Assembly (NCBI GenBank): GCA_045614925.1
Contig: JAZLDV010000020.1
Span: forward strand, 1 to 64,000
Direction: 5' to 3'
Source of the DNA: JAZLDV01 sp045614925
GTDB taxonomy: Bacteria; Bacillota_I; Bacilli_A; Erysipelotrichales; Coprobacillaceae
DNA length: 64,000 nt
This document shows, piece after piece, positions 35,457 through 45,005 of this stretch (its first letter is position 1; each line of letters starts with the position of its first letter). The position numbers were made by a program, and so were the translations under genes. Below the pieces are notes generated by a model. It searched no databases. It saw only the letters and a program-made list of their open reading frames with translations, and had not been told where the DNA came from.

Positions 35457-36683
35457 ATGAAAGCAATATTAGTAGGCGTAGATTATGAATCTATGCCATA
35501 TGATTTAAATATATCGATAGAAGAGTTAAAAGAATTAGCTAAAGCATGTTTTATAGAAGTTAAAGATGTTGTTATTCAAAAATTATCTTCTATCTCTCCT
35601 AAATATTATATTGGGAGTGGGAAAGTTTTAGAACTTAAAGAAATGTTAGAAGAGGGTGATATTGTTATTTTTAATGAAGAATTAACACCATTACAAATGA
35701 AAAATCTAACAGATGTTTTAGAGACAGAAGTTACAGATCGAAGTGATCTGATATTAAGAATATTTGAATCCCGTGCAAAAACAAAAGAAGCAAAATTACA
35801 GGTAGATATCGCAAGAAATCAATATCTGTTACCTCGTCTTGCAGGAATGAAAGAAGAACTATATTCTCAACAAGGTGGTTCTGGTTTTAGAGGGAGCGGA
35901 GAAAAGCAGATTGAGTTAGATAGACGTATTATTCATAGACAATTAGTTCAATCTAGAAGAGAATTAGAAGCAATTGTAAAACAAAGACAGACTCAAAGAC
36001 AGTTAAGAAAAAGAAATCAGCAAAAAGTAGTTTGTTTAGTAGGATATACAAATAGTGGAAAATCATCATTATTAAATTATTTTACGAATAAAAAAGTTTT
36101 TCAGGAAGATATGCTGTTTGCATCACTACAAACAGCTTCAAGACAAGTTAAGTTAAAAAATCATCATAATATAGTTATGTCGGATACTGTAGGTTTTATT
36201 AATCAGCTTCCCCATCATTTAGTTCAGGCATTTCGTTCTACATTAGAAGAAGTTAAAGAAGCAGATTTATTATTACATGTTATTGATTCATCAAGTGAAT
36301 ATGCAACAGTACAGATTCAGACAACATTAGAAGTATTAGATGCATTAGGAGTTAAAGATACACCTATGATTTTTGTTTATAATAAGATAGATAAAGAACG
36401 TTATGCTTTTTTACAGCCGGAAAAACCTTATGTTTATATTTCTGTAAAAGAAGAAATTAATCTAGATGAATTAGAAGATATGATTGTAGATGTTTTATTT
36501 AAAGATTTAGAGTCAGTTGAGTTATATATTCCTTATAGTGATGGACATGTTTATAGTGAATTAAAACAATATTATGAAATGTTAGATGAACAATATTTAG
36601 AAAATGGTATTTATTTATCTTTATTTATGAGTTTGAAGGATAAATATAAATTTAAAAAATATATTTATAGAAGAGTAAATTAA
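35457..36683 (+). CDS. hflX: GTPase HflX (408 aa)
   Basis: Ribosome-splitting GTPase that acts on stalled 70S ribosomes after stress. The N-terminal HflX domain contains the glycine-rich GMKEELYSQQGGSGFRGSGEKQIELDRR; the G domain follows with GYTNSGKSS (about residues 196-204), SDTVGFINQLPHHL and NKID. A short C-terminal domain follows. Length is typical. GATGTGAGGTGTAATA precedes ATG 35457. It shares a very short divergent region with the YlbJ-like gene; a metallophosphoesterase follows 47 bases downstream and may be co-transcribed. Confidence 0.95.
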   Translation: MKAILVGVDYESMPYDLNISIEELKELAKACFIEVKDVVIQKLSSISPKYYIGSGKVLELKEMLEEGDIVIFNEELTPLQMKNLTDVLETEVTDRSDLILRIFESRAKTKEAKLQVDIARNQYLLPRLAGMKEELYSQQGGSGFRGSGEKQIELDRRIIHRQLVQSRRELEAIVKQRQTQRQLRKRNQQKVVCLVGYTNSGKSSLLNYFTNKKVFQEDMLFASLQTASRQVKLKNHHNIVMSDTVGFINQLPHHLVQAFRSTLEEVKEADLLLHVIDSSSEYATVQIQTTLEVLDALGVKDTPMIFVYNKIDKERYAFLQPEKPYVYISVKEEINLDELEDMIVDVLFKDLESVELYIPYSDGHVYSELKQYYEMLDEQYLENGIYLSLFMSLKDKYKFKKYIYRRVN

Positions 36684-36730
36684 TTTAATTGAGTATTTAT
36701 ATTGTGATAAAATAAATATGAGGTGATGGT

Positions 36731-37501
36731 ATGGAAAAAAGAATATTTGTTGTATCAGATCTTCATGGGCAGTTTGTTATGCTGCAATTATTATTGGATA
36801 AGATTCAATTTAGTGATAATGATGAATTGTATATATTAGGAGATATTATGGATAGAGGACCTAATAGTATAGGAATTTATTATTTCTTAAAAGAAATGGA
36901 TAATATTCATCTGATTAAAGGGAATCATGAAATGATGATGTATGATTCTATGAAAGCAGCATTAAAATATAATGACTTAGATTCAGTTCGTTCGAATCCT
37001 TATCGTTTATGGAAACAAAATGGTGGAAATAAGACAGTAGATAGTATTAGAGAATATTTACAGAAAGATTATTCTTCTTATAGTGAATATTTTGATAATA
37101 AGCAGACTTTTATTAAAGAGTTATTAGAATTTATAGAAGGGCTACCTCAATATGTTGAAATAGATATGAATAATAAACATTATGTACTTGTTCATGCAGG
37201 GGTGGATCCAGAAGTTCCTTTAGAAGAAAATGATCCTGAAATTATGGCATGGATTAGAGATTATTTCTATTATAATGAAGCAAATCCTGATTTTACTTAT
37301 ATATTTGGACATACGCCTTGTTGTTTTTTGAATTTTGATATGTCTATGAATATATGGAGAGATCCTGATTATCATAATAAGATTGGGATAGATGGTGGTC
37401 TGGCTATGGGGTTAAAAAAAGGACAATTGAATTGTTTATGTTTAAACAATGAAGAAGAAATAATCGTTAATGAAGAAGATTTAAAAAGATATTTAAAATA
37501 G
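36731..37501 (+). CDS. Serine/threonine-phosphatase-like metallophosphoesterase (256 aa)
   Basis: A calcineurin-like phosphoesterase with an intact dinuclear metal site: SDLHGQF, LGDIMDRGP, KGNHEMM, LVHAGVDP and FGHTPC. This set matches the bacterial PPP-type phosphatases (PrpA or lambda phosphatase-like), which act on phosphoproteins or small phosphoesters. TGAGGTGATGGT precedes ATG 36731. It lies 47 bases after hflX and before a strong bidirectional terminator. The catalytic residues contrast with the degenerate neighbour on the other strand at 37535. Confidence 0.85.
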   Translation: MEKRIFVVSDLHGQFVMLQLLLDKIQFSDNDELYILGDIMDRGPNSIGIYYFLKEMDNIHLIKGNHEMMMYDSMKAALKYNDLDSVRSNPYRLWKQNGGNKTVDSIREYLQKDYSSYSEYFDNKQTFIKELLEFIEGLPQYVEIDMNNKHYVLVHAGVDPEVPLEENDPEIMAWIRDYFYYNEANPDFTYIFGHTPCCFLNFDMSMNIWRDPDYHNKIGIDGGLAMGLKKGQLNCLCLNNEEEIIVNEEDLKRYLK

Positions 37502-37528
37502 CGTCAATTATAAATTGACGCTATTTTT
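37496..37528. terminator. Bidirectional terminator between two metallophosphoesterase genes
   Basis: A 14-bp stem (AAATAGCGTCAATT and complement, ATA loop) with a T-run on the right and an A-run on the left. Confidence 0.85.
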
Positions 37529-37534
37529 GTGCTT

Positions 37535-38341
37535 TTATTTTTGCATAAGTTTTATAATATTAATTTCATTTTTAGCACCAAGTTTGTATGGGAATGAAGA
37601 AGGCCCAGATATTCCGTTAGAAACAATTAAAGTAGATTGCCCTGAAATATATGTTCCGTGATTAAAAGTTTTTGCTCCTTCATTTTTATAGACTGACCCA
37701 ATAAATGGCATACGGATAATACCTCCATAACTATGGCCGGATAATTGTAAGTCTGTTTTATTGACCAATAGATTGAATGTGTCAGGTTTATGTGCTAAAG
37801 CTAAATTAAATGTTTTTTCTGATAATTTAAAATCTTTGATGTTTGAGTTTTCATCTGCTACAAGTAGGTTGATTGAAGTGCCGTTGATATATAGAGGTCT
37901 TACACCTTCTTTTAATACTTCGAAGCCACCTTCATTAAATATAGATGTCACTTTAATTTCGTTTAAAGTGTCTTTTTCTCCTAATATTGCAAACTTCCCA
38001 TATTTACAATCTATACTCTTTAACAGCTTAGAAACTTCTTCGCTATTAAATATATTTCCTTCGTATAAATCTCCACCAAAGAATACTAAATCAACAGGAT
38101 ATTCATTAAATTCATTAATAATAGATTCAAATCTTTTATATGATTTTTCATCCGTTAAATTAATATCACTAATAAAGGCGATTTTTGTGCCATTTACTGC
38201 AGATTTGATTTTAGCATTTATATACTCAGATTCATTGATAGAATAAGCTTTTGGTGAATGAAGGAAGAATATTCCTAAAAACAATAGAACTAAAAGAATA
38301 GTGATAATAATAAGAATCTTTTTTAGTTTATTTCTTGTCAT
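37535..38341 (-). CDS. Membrane-anchored metallophosphoesterase-fold protein with degenerate metal site (268 aa)
   Basis: An N-terminal hydrophobic anchor (residues about 8-27) is followed by a YkuE-like calcineurin fold. The usual metal-binding motifs are altered. SDxH is SDIN, GNHD is GEKD, and the terminal GHxH is GHSY. Only the Asp of SD, the GD of FFGGDLY, the His of LALAHKPD and the first His of GHS remain. It is probably catalytically weak or inactive, perhaps a binding or tethering protein. It overlaps the end of the RNase J gene by four bases (ATGA), so it is translationally coupled to it. Confidence 0.75.
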   Translation of the reverse strand: MTRNKLKKILIIITILLVLLFLGIFFLHSPKAYSINESEYINAKIKSAVNGTKIAFISDINLTDEKSYKRFESIINEFNEYPVDLVFFGGDLYEGNIFNSEEVSKLLKSIDCKYGKFAILGEKDTLNEIKVTSIFNEGGFEVLKEGVRPLYINGTSINLLVADENSNIKDFKLSEKTFNLALAHKPDTFNLLVNKTDLQLSGHSYGGIIRMPFIGSVYKNEGAKTFNHGTYISGQSTLIVSNGISGPSSFPYKLGAKNEINIIKLMQK

Positions 38342-40092
38342 ACTTTTTTATTCATAATAACAGGGATAATCATTGGGTTTCTTTTTGTTTTCTGATAGAA
38401 ATAAGGTCCTAATGTATCTCTGATTGTATTTTTGATTTCACCAAAAGTTGTTTTTCTTTGTAGTAATTTTGTTAATTGTTCACCAACAAGCATTTCTGCT
38501 TCTCTGATCATTTCAGTACTGTCTTTCATATAAACAAATCCTCTAGACATAATAATAGGTTTGTTTAATAGGCATCCCTGATGAGAATCCATAGAAATAA
38601 GAACTGATACCATTCCATCTTCACTTAAAATCTGACGGTCTCTTAATACTGCTGTAGATAAACCTGTAATATCATTTCCGTCTACATAAATATCATCAAC
38701 ATGAATTCTATGTCCTTGTCTTGCTTCTCCATCTCTAAGTAAGATTGTATCCCCATTAGATAATACAAAAGCATTTCCTTTTTCTAAACCAACTTCTTCT
38801 AATAATTTAGCATGGATCTTTAACATACGGTATTCACCATGAACTGGGAAGAAATATTTTGGTTTTGTTAGAAGTAACATTAATTTTTGTTCTTCTTGTG
38901 AGGCATGTCCTGAAGTATGTAAGTTATTAATAACTTCATTTGTTAGAACTCTTGCACCTGCACGATATAATTTGTTAATAACTTTATTTACGCTTGAAGC
39001 ATTTCCGGGGATAGGATTAGATGAGAATAATACTGTATCACCTGGTTTGATAGAAATATGTCTATGTGTTCCATTGGCGATTCTGCTAAGCGCAGCTAAA
39101 GCTTCTCCTTGACTTCCTGTACATAAAATTAGAATTTCATTATCAGGTAATCGTTTTGCTTCATCATTTTTGATAAAGAATCTATCAGGACATTTAATGT
39201 ATCCTAATTTTCTAGAAACTTGGATATTGTTTTCCATTGAACGTCCAAATACTAATATTTTTCTATTGAATTTAACAGCAGCATCGATAATTTGCTGAAC
39301 ACGATGTACGTTTGAAGCAAAAGTTGCAACAATTAAACGTCCTTCTGTTTTTCTAAATTCTTCTTGCACACTATATGAAACTTGTTTTTCACTAATAGAG
39401 AAATTTGGAACTTCAGCATTTGTAGAATCACTCATTAATAAAGTGACACCTGTTTCACCTAAAAATGACATAACCTGATAATCAGCTGCATCTCCTACTG
39501 GTGTTAAGTCAAACTTAAAGTCACCTGTAGATACAATTCTTCCATTAGGTGTATTAACTATAATACCTAATGATTCAGGTATGGAGTGATTTGTTCTAAA
39601 GAATCCAATATTAAAATGTTGAGTCATTATCTGTGATAAATGATCGATTTCTATTATCTTAGTTTCGTTTGTTAAACGTTTTTCTTCTAATTTTCTATAA
39701 ATCATTGCACTTGCTAGTGGAGATGCATAAATAAATGGAATAGGAACAACCTGTAATAGGAAAGGAATTCCTCCAATATGATCTTCATGCCCGTGTGTAA
39801 TTAATAATCCTTTGATTTTTTTAGAATTTCTTTTTAAATAAGTATAATCAGGAATTACATAATCGATTCCTGGTAATCCTTCTTCAGCAAATTTAACCCC
39901 TGCATCAATAATGACAATTTCATTGTCATGTTCGATGCAGTACATGTTTTTTCCTACTTCGTTTAATCCTCCTAAAGCAAATACCTTAGTATCTATAAAT
40001 TCAGGTTTTGTTTCTTTGTGAGGATAATAGCTTTTTTTGTGTTTATTATATTTTTTATTATTGTATGATTGATTATATCTTCTATCTCCCAT
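38338..40092 (-). CDS. rnj: Ribonuclease J (584 aa)
   Basis: A metallo-beta-lactamase-fold 5'-3' exonuclease and endonuclease central to mRNA turnover. After a basic N-terminal tail (YNQSYNNKKYNKHKKSYYP-like, residues 1-30), the catalytic HGHEDHIGG motif lies near residue 97; MSDSTNAEVP, NLHTSGHASQEE (beta-CASP) and the C-terminal domain follow. Length is typical of RNase J1/J2. GAAAGGTGAAAAA precedes ATG 40092. It is the first gene of a two-gene operon with the degenerate phosphoesterase. Whether it corresponds to J1 or J2 cannot be decided here. Confidence 0.93.
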   Translation of the reverse strand: MGDRRYNQSYNNKKYNKHKKSYYPHKETKPEFIDTKVFALGGLNEVGKNMYCIEHDNEIVIIDAGVKFAEEGLPGIDYVIPDYTYLKRNSKKIKGLLITHGHEDHIGGIPFLLQVVPIPFIYASPLASAMIYRKLEEKRLTNETKIIEIDHLSQIMTQHFNIGFFRTNHSIPESLGIIVNTPNGRIVSTGDFKFDLTPVGDAADYQVMSFLGETGVTLLMSDSTNAEVPNFSISEKQVSYSVQEEFRKTEGRLIVATFASNVHRVQQIIDAAVKFNRKILVFGRSMENNIQVSRKLGYIKCPDRFFIKNDEAKRLPDNEILILCTGSQGEALAALSRIANGTHRHISIKPGDTVLFSSNPIPGNASSVNKVINKLYRAGARVLTNEVINNLHTSGHASQEEQKLMLLLTKPKYFFPVHGEYRMLKIHAKLLEEVGLEKGNAFVLSNGDTILLRDGEARQGHRIHVDDIYVDGNDITGLSTAVLRDRQILSEDGMVSVLISMDSHQGCLLNKPIIMSRGFVYMKDSTEMIREAEMLVGEQLTKLLQRKTTFGEIKNTIRDTLGPYFYQKTKRNPMIIPVIMNKKV

Positions 40093-40311
40093 TTTTTCAC
40101 CTTTCTTTCATTATTTATATGTTTTATTATTATTTATTATGTCTTGATTTAATAGATAAAATACAACAATGAATTATTTATCGAAGTCATTATAACATAA
40201 TTTAGAAATAAATATATAAAAAATAAATGATAGAGATATTTTTGTGCTTTAATAAAGTCTTGACTTCATTTGGTATTATAATTATTTTATAGATATATGG
40301 AGGTGAATGTT

Positions 40312-41118
40312 ATGGAAGAGATTTTAAATAAAATTGTTGAAAAATATTCTTTATTTGGTTCTGCTTTATTAGATGCTTTATTAGTGCTTTTAGCAGGTTT
40401 GTATTTGATTAGATTGTTTATAAGGATATTAGAAAAAATGTTACAAAGATCAAATGTTGATCAAATAGTCATAAATTTCTTAAAGCCTATTATAAATATA
40501 GGGTTAAAAATAATATTGTTTATTACATTTTTATCAATACTTGGGGTTCCTGTTACATCGTTTGTAGCAGTCTTAACAACAGCAGGTGCTGCAATAGTGT
40601 TAGGTTTACAAGATTCTATGAAGGGAATTGTATCAGGGATGACTATTTTGTTTGCTAAACCATTTGTAAAAGGTGATCTGATTGAAATTAATGGATTCAT
40701 AGGAAAGATAGAAGAAATTCAAATGCTATATACAATATTGAAGACACCTGATAATAAAATGGTTGTAATCCCAAATAATGAGTTAGCGTCAAATACATTT
40801 GTCAACTATTCTCATGAAGAATTAAGAAGAGTGGATATGATGGTTGATGTTCATTACAATAGTGATATCGAATTAGCTAAAGAAGTTATATTAAATACAA
40901 TTAAAGAACATCCGTTTTCTTTACTAGAGCCAGAACCTTATATTAGAGTGTCACAATATAAGGAAAGTGCTATCTCATTGAACGTAAGAGTATGGACAAA
41001 AACTGAAAATTATTATGCTTTAAAAGATGATTTAACTGAAATAATTAAGAAAAAATTGGATTCAAATCACATTTTTATGCCATATAATCAGTTAGAAATT
41101 CATGTACATAACAATTAA
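40312..41118 (+). CDS. mscS: MscS-family mechanosensitive channel (268 aa)
   Basis: Small-conductance mechanosensitive ion channel protecting against osmotic downshock. Three transmembrane helices; the pore-lining TM3 is TSFVAVLTTAGAAIVLGLQDSMKGIVSG (about residues 83-110), followed by the beta domain with FAKPFVKGDLIEINGFIGKIEEIQMLYTILKTPDN and a C-terminal alpha-beta region. Length is typical of the E. coli form. GGAGGTGAATGTT precedes ATG 40312. A TTGACT in 40259-40264 may be its -35 box; -10 could be TATAAT at short or TATTTT at 17-base spacing. Confidence 0.92.
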   Translation: MEEILNKIVEKYSLFGSALLDALLVLLAGLYLIRLFIRILEKMLQRSNVDQIVINFLKPIINIGLKIILFITFLSILGVPVTSFVAVLTTAGAAIVLGLQDSMKGIVSGMTILFAKPFVKGDLIEINGFIGKIEEIQMLYTILKTPDNKMVVIPNNELASNTFVNYSHEELRRVDMMVDVHYNSDIELAKEVILNTIKEHPFSLLEPEPYIRVSQYKESAISLNVRVWTKTENYYALKDDLTEIIKKKLDSNHIFMPYNQLEIHVHNN

Positions 41119-41187
41119 ATTGTTTTTATTTTAATACAATATACACAAAAAATATCGAAAAAACTAAGAGAATTTAGAAAATATACA

Positions 41188-41225
41188 AAATTGTTTATAT
41201 TCTTTATAAAAATAAACAATTTTTT
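41188..41225 (+). terminator. Terminator between mscS and the opp operon
   Basis: An 11-bp stem AAATTGTTTAT/ATAAACAATTT with a 13-base loop and a T-run. Confidence 0.6.
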
Positions 41226-41236
41226 CGAGAAAAGGC

Positions 41237-41265
41237 TTGAATTGAATACAATCTTGGTGTATTAT
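41237..41265 (+). promoter_or_regulatory. Promoter of the oligopeptide transport operon
   Basis: TTGAAT and TATTAT with a 17-base spacer, 49 bases before oppA. Confidence 0.7.
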
Positions 41266-41313
41266 GTAGTAGTAACTAAAAAACAATTTTTAGGGAAAGA
41301 GGAGGAAATAACT

Positions 41314-42957
41314 ATGAAACTTAAAAAATTATTAGTAAGTTTATTAGCTGTTTCTATGTTAGCTGGGTGTGGGGGAAACACTAAAGCTGATGGAGAAATC
41401 ACTGTAAACTTAGGTTCTGAACCACCTGAAATGTTAACTTTCTTAACAACAGATAGTACTTCAGGAAACGTATTAAGACACGTGGTAGAAACTTTAATTA
41501 ACTTAGACGAAAACAACAAAGCTGTACCAGGTGTTGCAAAAGAAGTTCCAACTAAAGAAAATGGTGGAATTTCAGAAGATGGAAAAACAATCGTATTCAA
41601 CTTAAACCCAAATGCAAAATGGTCTAACGGTGAACCAGTAACTGCTCAAGACTTCGAATTTGCTTGGGATCAATTATTCAAATTATCTAACGGTGGTCAA
41701 TACGCATCTACTTGGGCACCATTAATTGAAGGAGCTTCTGAAATCTTAGCTTGTAAAGATGATGCTTCTTATGAAGCTGCTTTAGCAAACAAAGGATGGT
41801 CTGCTTCTGAAGATGGTTTAACATTTACTGTTAAATTAACAGGTCCTTATTCTTATTTCGTAAACTTAATGGCATTCTATTCATTCGCACCAGTTAACGA
41901 AAAAGCTTATACAGCTGGTGGTGGATTAGATAAATATGGAAATGACGTTGAAGGTTACTTAATGAATGGTCCTTTCGTTATTGAATCATGGGAACATGAA
42001 TCTAACTTAGTATTAGTTAAAAATGAAAATTACTGGAACAAAGATGCAATCAAATTAAACAAAATTACAATGGAAATGATTAAAGATTCAAATACAGCTA
42101 TGAACGTATTTGATGATGGAACTTGTGATATGATCGGTTTATCAGGAGATTATATCCAATCTTATAAAGATAACGGTGTAGAAGTTAAAGAATATGTAGA
42201 TGGTTCTGTATGGTACTTCGAATTCAATACTTCTTTACCAGGATTAAACAACGCTAAAGTACGTAAAGCTTTAACTTATGGTTATGACGTACCACAATTC
42301 GTTGAAAAATTAATCAAAAACGGATCTTCTGATGCTAAAACATTCACTGCTCCTTCTGTAAGAAATGGTGAATTCTCTAAATCATTAGGTGATTTATATA
42401 ACCGTACTTATGATGATGCTCAATGGGCAGCAGCTAAAGCATTATTAGAAGAAGGATTAAAAGAAGAAGGTTTAACAATTGATGAATTCTCATTAACTAT
42501 CTTAGGAGACGTTAGTGATACTGCTAAGAAAAACTATGAATACTTCCAAGCTCAATGGCAAGAACATTTAGGAATCAAAGTTGAAATTCAACAAGTTGAA
42601 TTCCAAGACAGATTAAACAAAATGTCTGCTAAAGACTTCGGTGTAGTATTCGCTGGTTGGTCAGCTGACTACGATGATCCAATGTCTTACTTAGACTTAT
42701 GGGTAACTGATGGTGGAAACAACCACACATCTTGGTCAAATGCTGAATATGATGAATGTATCGCAAAAGCTTTAGTTGAAGCTGATGCAGCTAAACGTGA
42801 TGCATACTTAACTCGCGCTGAAGAAATCATCGCTGAAGAATTCCCTGTTGGTGTTATCTATCATAGAAATAGATCATACGTATGCAGCGATAGATTACAA
42901 GGTGTTGTAAGAAACGCATTCTCTGATATCGACTTAAACGGTGCTTACACTAAATAA
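41314..42957 (+). CDS. oppA: Oligopeptide ABC transporter substrate-binding lipoprotein (547 aa)
   Basis: Signal peptide with a lipobox LAGC (Cys19) for lipid attachment to the outer face of the membrane, followed by an SBP family 5 fold (TLGSEPPEMLTFL-like start, FNLNPNAKWSNGEPVTAQDF, YDVPQFVEKL, GWSADYDDPMSYLDLW). It binds oligopeptides and hands them to OppBC. Start ATG 41314 follows AGAGGAGGAAATAACT; the reading frame extends upstream but without a binding site. Codon use is richer in C-ending codons than neighbours, consistent with high expression. First gene of a six-gene unit. Confidence 0.93.
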   Translation: MKLKKLLVSLLAVSMLAGCGGNTKADGEITVNLGSEPPEMLTFLTTDSTSGNVLRHVVETLINLDENNKAVPGVAKEVPTKENGGISEDGKTIVFNLNPNAKWSNGEPVTAQDFEFAWDQLFKLSNGGQYASTWAPLIEGASEILACKDDASYEAALANKGWSASEDGLTFTVKLTGPYSYFVNLMAFYSFAPVNEKAYTAGGGLDKYGNDVEGYLMNGPFVIESWEHESNLVLVKNENYWNKDAIKLNKITMEMIKDSNTAMNVFDDGTCDMIGLSGDYIQSYKDNGVEVKEYVDGSVWYFEFNTSLPGLNNAKVRKALTYGYDVPQFVEKLIKNGSSDAKTFTAPSVRNGEFSKSLGDLYNRTYDDAQWAAAKALLEEGLKEEGLTIDEFSLTILGDVSDTAKKNYEYFQAQWQEHLGIKVEIQQVEFQDRLNKMSAKDFGVVFAGWSADYDDPMSYLDLWVTDGGNNHTSWSNAEYDECIAKALVEADAAKRDAYLTRAEEIIAEEFPVGVIYHRNRSYVCSDRLQGVVRNAFSDIDLNGAYTK

Positions 42958-43000
42958 TTAGTTGATTGAGATATAAAAACTAAAAATCCATCTTAAAAAG

Positions 43001-43031
43001 CGTGGGGCCGCGATGATGGCAAGGCCCCACG
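43001..43031 (+). terminator. GC-rich hairpin between oppA and oppB, likely processing or attenuation element
   Basis: CGTGGGGCC pairs with GGCCCCACG over 9 bp around a 13-base loop, followed by TTTATTAT. It is by far the GC-richest structure in this AT-rich window. Placed after the binding-protein gene, it may stabilise oppA mRNA or reduce downstream transcription. Confidence 0.6.
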
Positions 43032-43074
43032 TTTATTATGCTTTATGGACAAATAAAAAAAAGGAGTGAAAACA

Positions 43075-44025
43075 ATGAACAAAGGGATGTTAAATTACTT
43101 ATTGAAACGTGTTCTTTATTCGTTAGGAACATTGTTAATCTTAATCTGTTTAACATACATTATGATGCATGCTGCTCCTGGGAGCCCATTCGCTAGTGAT
43201 AAAGGGATTACTCCAGAAATGTTAGCAGCATTAAATGCAAAATATGGTATTGACAAACCTATTGTTGAGCAAATTTTCATCTTCATCACAAATGCGTTAC
43301 GTGGTGACTTTGGAAGTTCGATCAAATATGGTAGGGATGTAGCTACAATTCTTGGTTCTTCATTTATGTATTCAGCAGAACTAGGTATTAGAGCTATGGC
43401 AATTGCAGTTGTAGGTGGTATCACTATTGGTTCAGTAGCTGCAATTAATCGTGGAAAAAAATTAGACTCATTAGCAATGGGAATTGCAGTATTAGGGGTA
43501 TCTGTACCAAGTTTCGTATTTGCCACTTTATTACAATTCGTATTCTTAAAAATTAATAAAGCTACTGGTTTAGGTCTTCCTTTAGTAGGATGGAACACTG
43601 AGTTAGCAAAAATTGCACCAGCATTTGCGTTATCTTTAGGGCCACTTGCTACAATTTCCCGTTTAACTAGAACTAGTATGTTAGATGTATTAAGTTCAGA
43701 TTATATTAAAACAGCAAAAGCAAAAGGTTTATCTAATAGAATGATTATCTGGCGTCATGCTTTAAGAAATGCTATTATGCCAGTATTAACAGTATTAGGT
43801 CCACAAATCGCTTCAATCTTAACAGGTTCTTTCGTTATTGAAAAAATCTTTAATATTGCAGGTATGGGACAATATTTCGTAATCTCTATCGGTATCAGAG
43901 ATTATCCATTGATTATTGGAACAACAGTATTCTTTGCAATTTTCTTAATTGTAATGATTTTAGTTGTAGATATTTTATACGGTGTAGTTGATCCTCGTAT
44001 TAACATTGCCGGGAAAAAGGGGTAG
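43075..44025 (+). CDS. oppB: Oligopeptide ABC transporter permease OppB/DppB (316 aa)
   Basis: An integral membrane permease with six predicted helices. The BPD-type inner-membrane signature is seen in the SRLTRTSMLDVLSSDYIKTAKAKGL region with the EAA-like loop (ALRNAIMPVLTVLGPQIASILTGSFVIEKIF). Start is ATG 43075, eight bases after GGAG; the GTG at 43066 lies too close to the site. It pairs with OppC at 44032 to form the translocation path. It follows oppA after a 117-base gap containing a GC-rich hairpin. Confidence 0.93.
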   Translation: MNKGMLNYLLKRVLYSLGTLLILICLTYIMMHAAPGSPFASDKGITPEMLAALNAKYGIDKPIVEQIFIFITNALRGDFGSSIKYGRDVATILGSSFMYSAELGIRAMAIAVVGGITIGSVAAINRGKKLDSLAMGIAVLGVSVPSFVFATLLQFVFLKINKATGLGLPLVGWNTELAKIAPAFALSLGPLATISRLTRTSMLDVLSSDYIKTAKAKGLSNRMIIWRHALRNAIMPVLTVLGPQIASILTGSFVIEKIFNIAGMGQYFVISIGIRDYPLIIGTTVFFAIFLIVMILVVDILYGVVDPRINIAGKKG

Positions 44026-44031
44026 GTAAAG

Positions 44032-45000
44032 ATGAATAATGAATTAAATAATGAATTATATACTCCAGAAACATCTTTTGCTGCTTCTGAATTTGAATGG
44101 ATCGGTCAAGACGTTTCTAAAAGTGAAGAAATTACAAGACCTTCAACTTCATTCTGGCAAGATGCTTGGGGTAGAATTAAAAGAGATAAAATTGCTTTAT
44201 CATTAGTAATTATCTTATCTTTTATTATTTTATGTTCTATTTTTGTTCCTATGTTAATGCCTTATGGCTTTGATGAACAGCATATGCAACATATCAATGC
44301 TCGTTTATTCTTTAATGGAGACGGATGTTTCCACTTACTTGGAACAGATGGTTTAGGACGTGACACACTTGTTCGTGTATGGTCAGGTGGTCGTATTTCT
44401 ATGATTATCGCATTCGCAACAGTTTCTATTAACGTTGTTGTTGGATGTATTTATGGTGGTTTCGCTGGTTATATGGGTGGAACTGTTGATAATATTATGA
44501 TGCGTATTGTTGAAATCTTAGTAGGTATTCCATATATGTTAATCGTAATCTTATTAATGGTTATCATGAAACCAGGTATTCCAACAATTATTTTAGCGAT
44601 GGCTTCTACTGGATGGACTGGTATGGCACGTATGGTTCGTGGTGAAGTTTTACGTTTAAAAGAACAAGAATTCGTTATTGCTGCAAAAGCAATGGGGGGA
44701 AGTGCTTCAAGAATTTTATTAAAACACTTATTCCCTAACGTTTTATCAATTATTATTGTTAACTTAACATTATCAATTCCAAGTGCAATCTTCTCTGAAG
44801 CATTCTTATCTTATATCGGGTTAGGTGTATTACCACCTATCGCTTCATGGGGTTCATTATGTAACGAAGCTCAAGGATTATTTAAATTATATCCTGAACA
44901 ATTATTCGTTCCAGCAATTTGTATTTCAGTTACAATGTTAAGCTTTAACTTATTAGGGGACAAATTAAGAGATGCATTCGACCCTAAATTAAGGAGGTAA
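44032..45000 (+). CDS. oppC: Oligopeptide ABC transporter permease OppC/DppC (322 aa)
   Basis: Second permease subunit. A cytoplasmic N-terminal segment of about 55 residues precedes the first helix (ALSLVIILSFIILCSIFVP), then HLLGTDGLGRDTLVRVWSGGRISM and the EAA-like loop MVRGEVLRLKEQEFVIAAKAMGGSASRIL, ending in FNLLGDKLRDAFDPKLR, typical of OppC/DppC. The gap to oppB is six bases, and GGTAGGTAAAG precedes ATG 44032. It works with OppB, OppD and OppF. Confidence 0.94.
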   Translation: MNNELNNELYTPETSFAASEFEWIGQDVSKSEEITRPSTSFWQDAWGRIKRDKIALSLVIILSFIILCSIFVPMLMPYGFDEQHMQHINARLFFNGDGCFHLLGTDGLGRDTLVRVWSGGRISMIIAFATVSINVVVGCIYGGFAGYMGGTVDNIMMRIVEILVGIPYMLIVILLMVIMKPGIPTIILAMASTGWTGMARMVRGEVLRLKEQEFVIAAKAMGGSASRILLKHLFPNVLSIIIVNLTLSIPSAIFSEAFLSYIGLGVLPPIASWGSLCNEAQGLFKLYPEQLFVPAICISVTMLSFNLLGDKLRDAFDPKLRR

Positions 45001-45005
45001 TTAGT

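Noticed and set aside
43116..43598. Minus-strand open frame of 160 codons inside oppB
   Set aside because: Shadow of the permease gene; proline/asparagine-rich with no recognisable domain.
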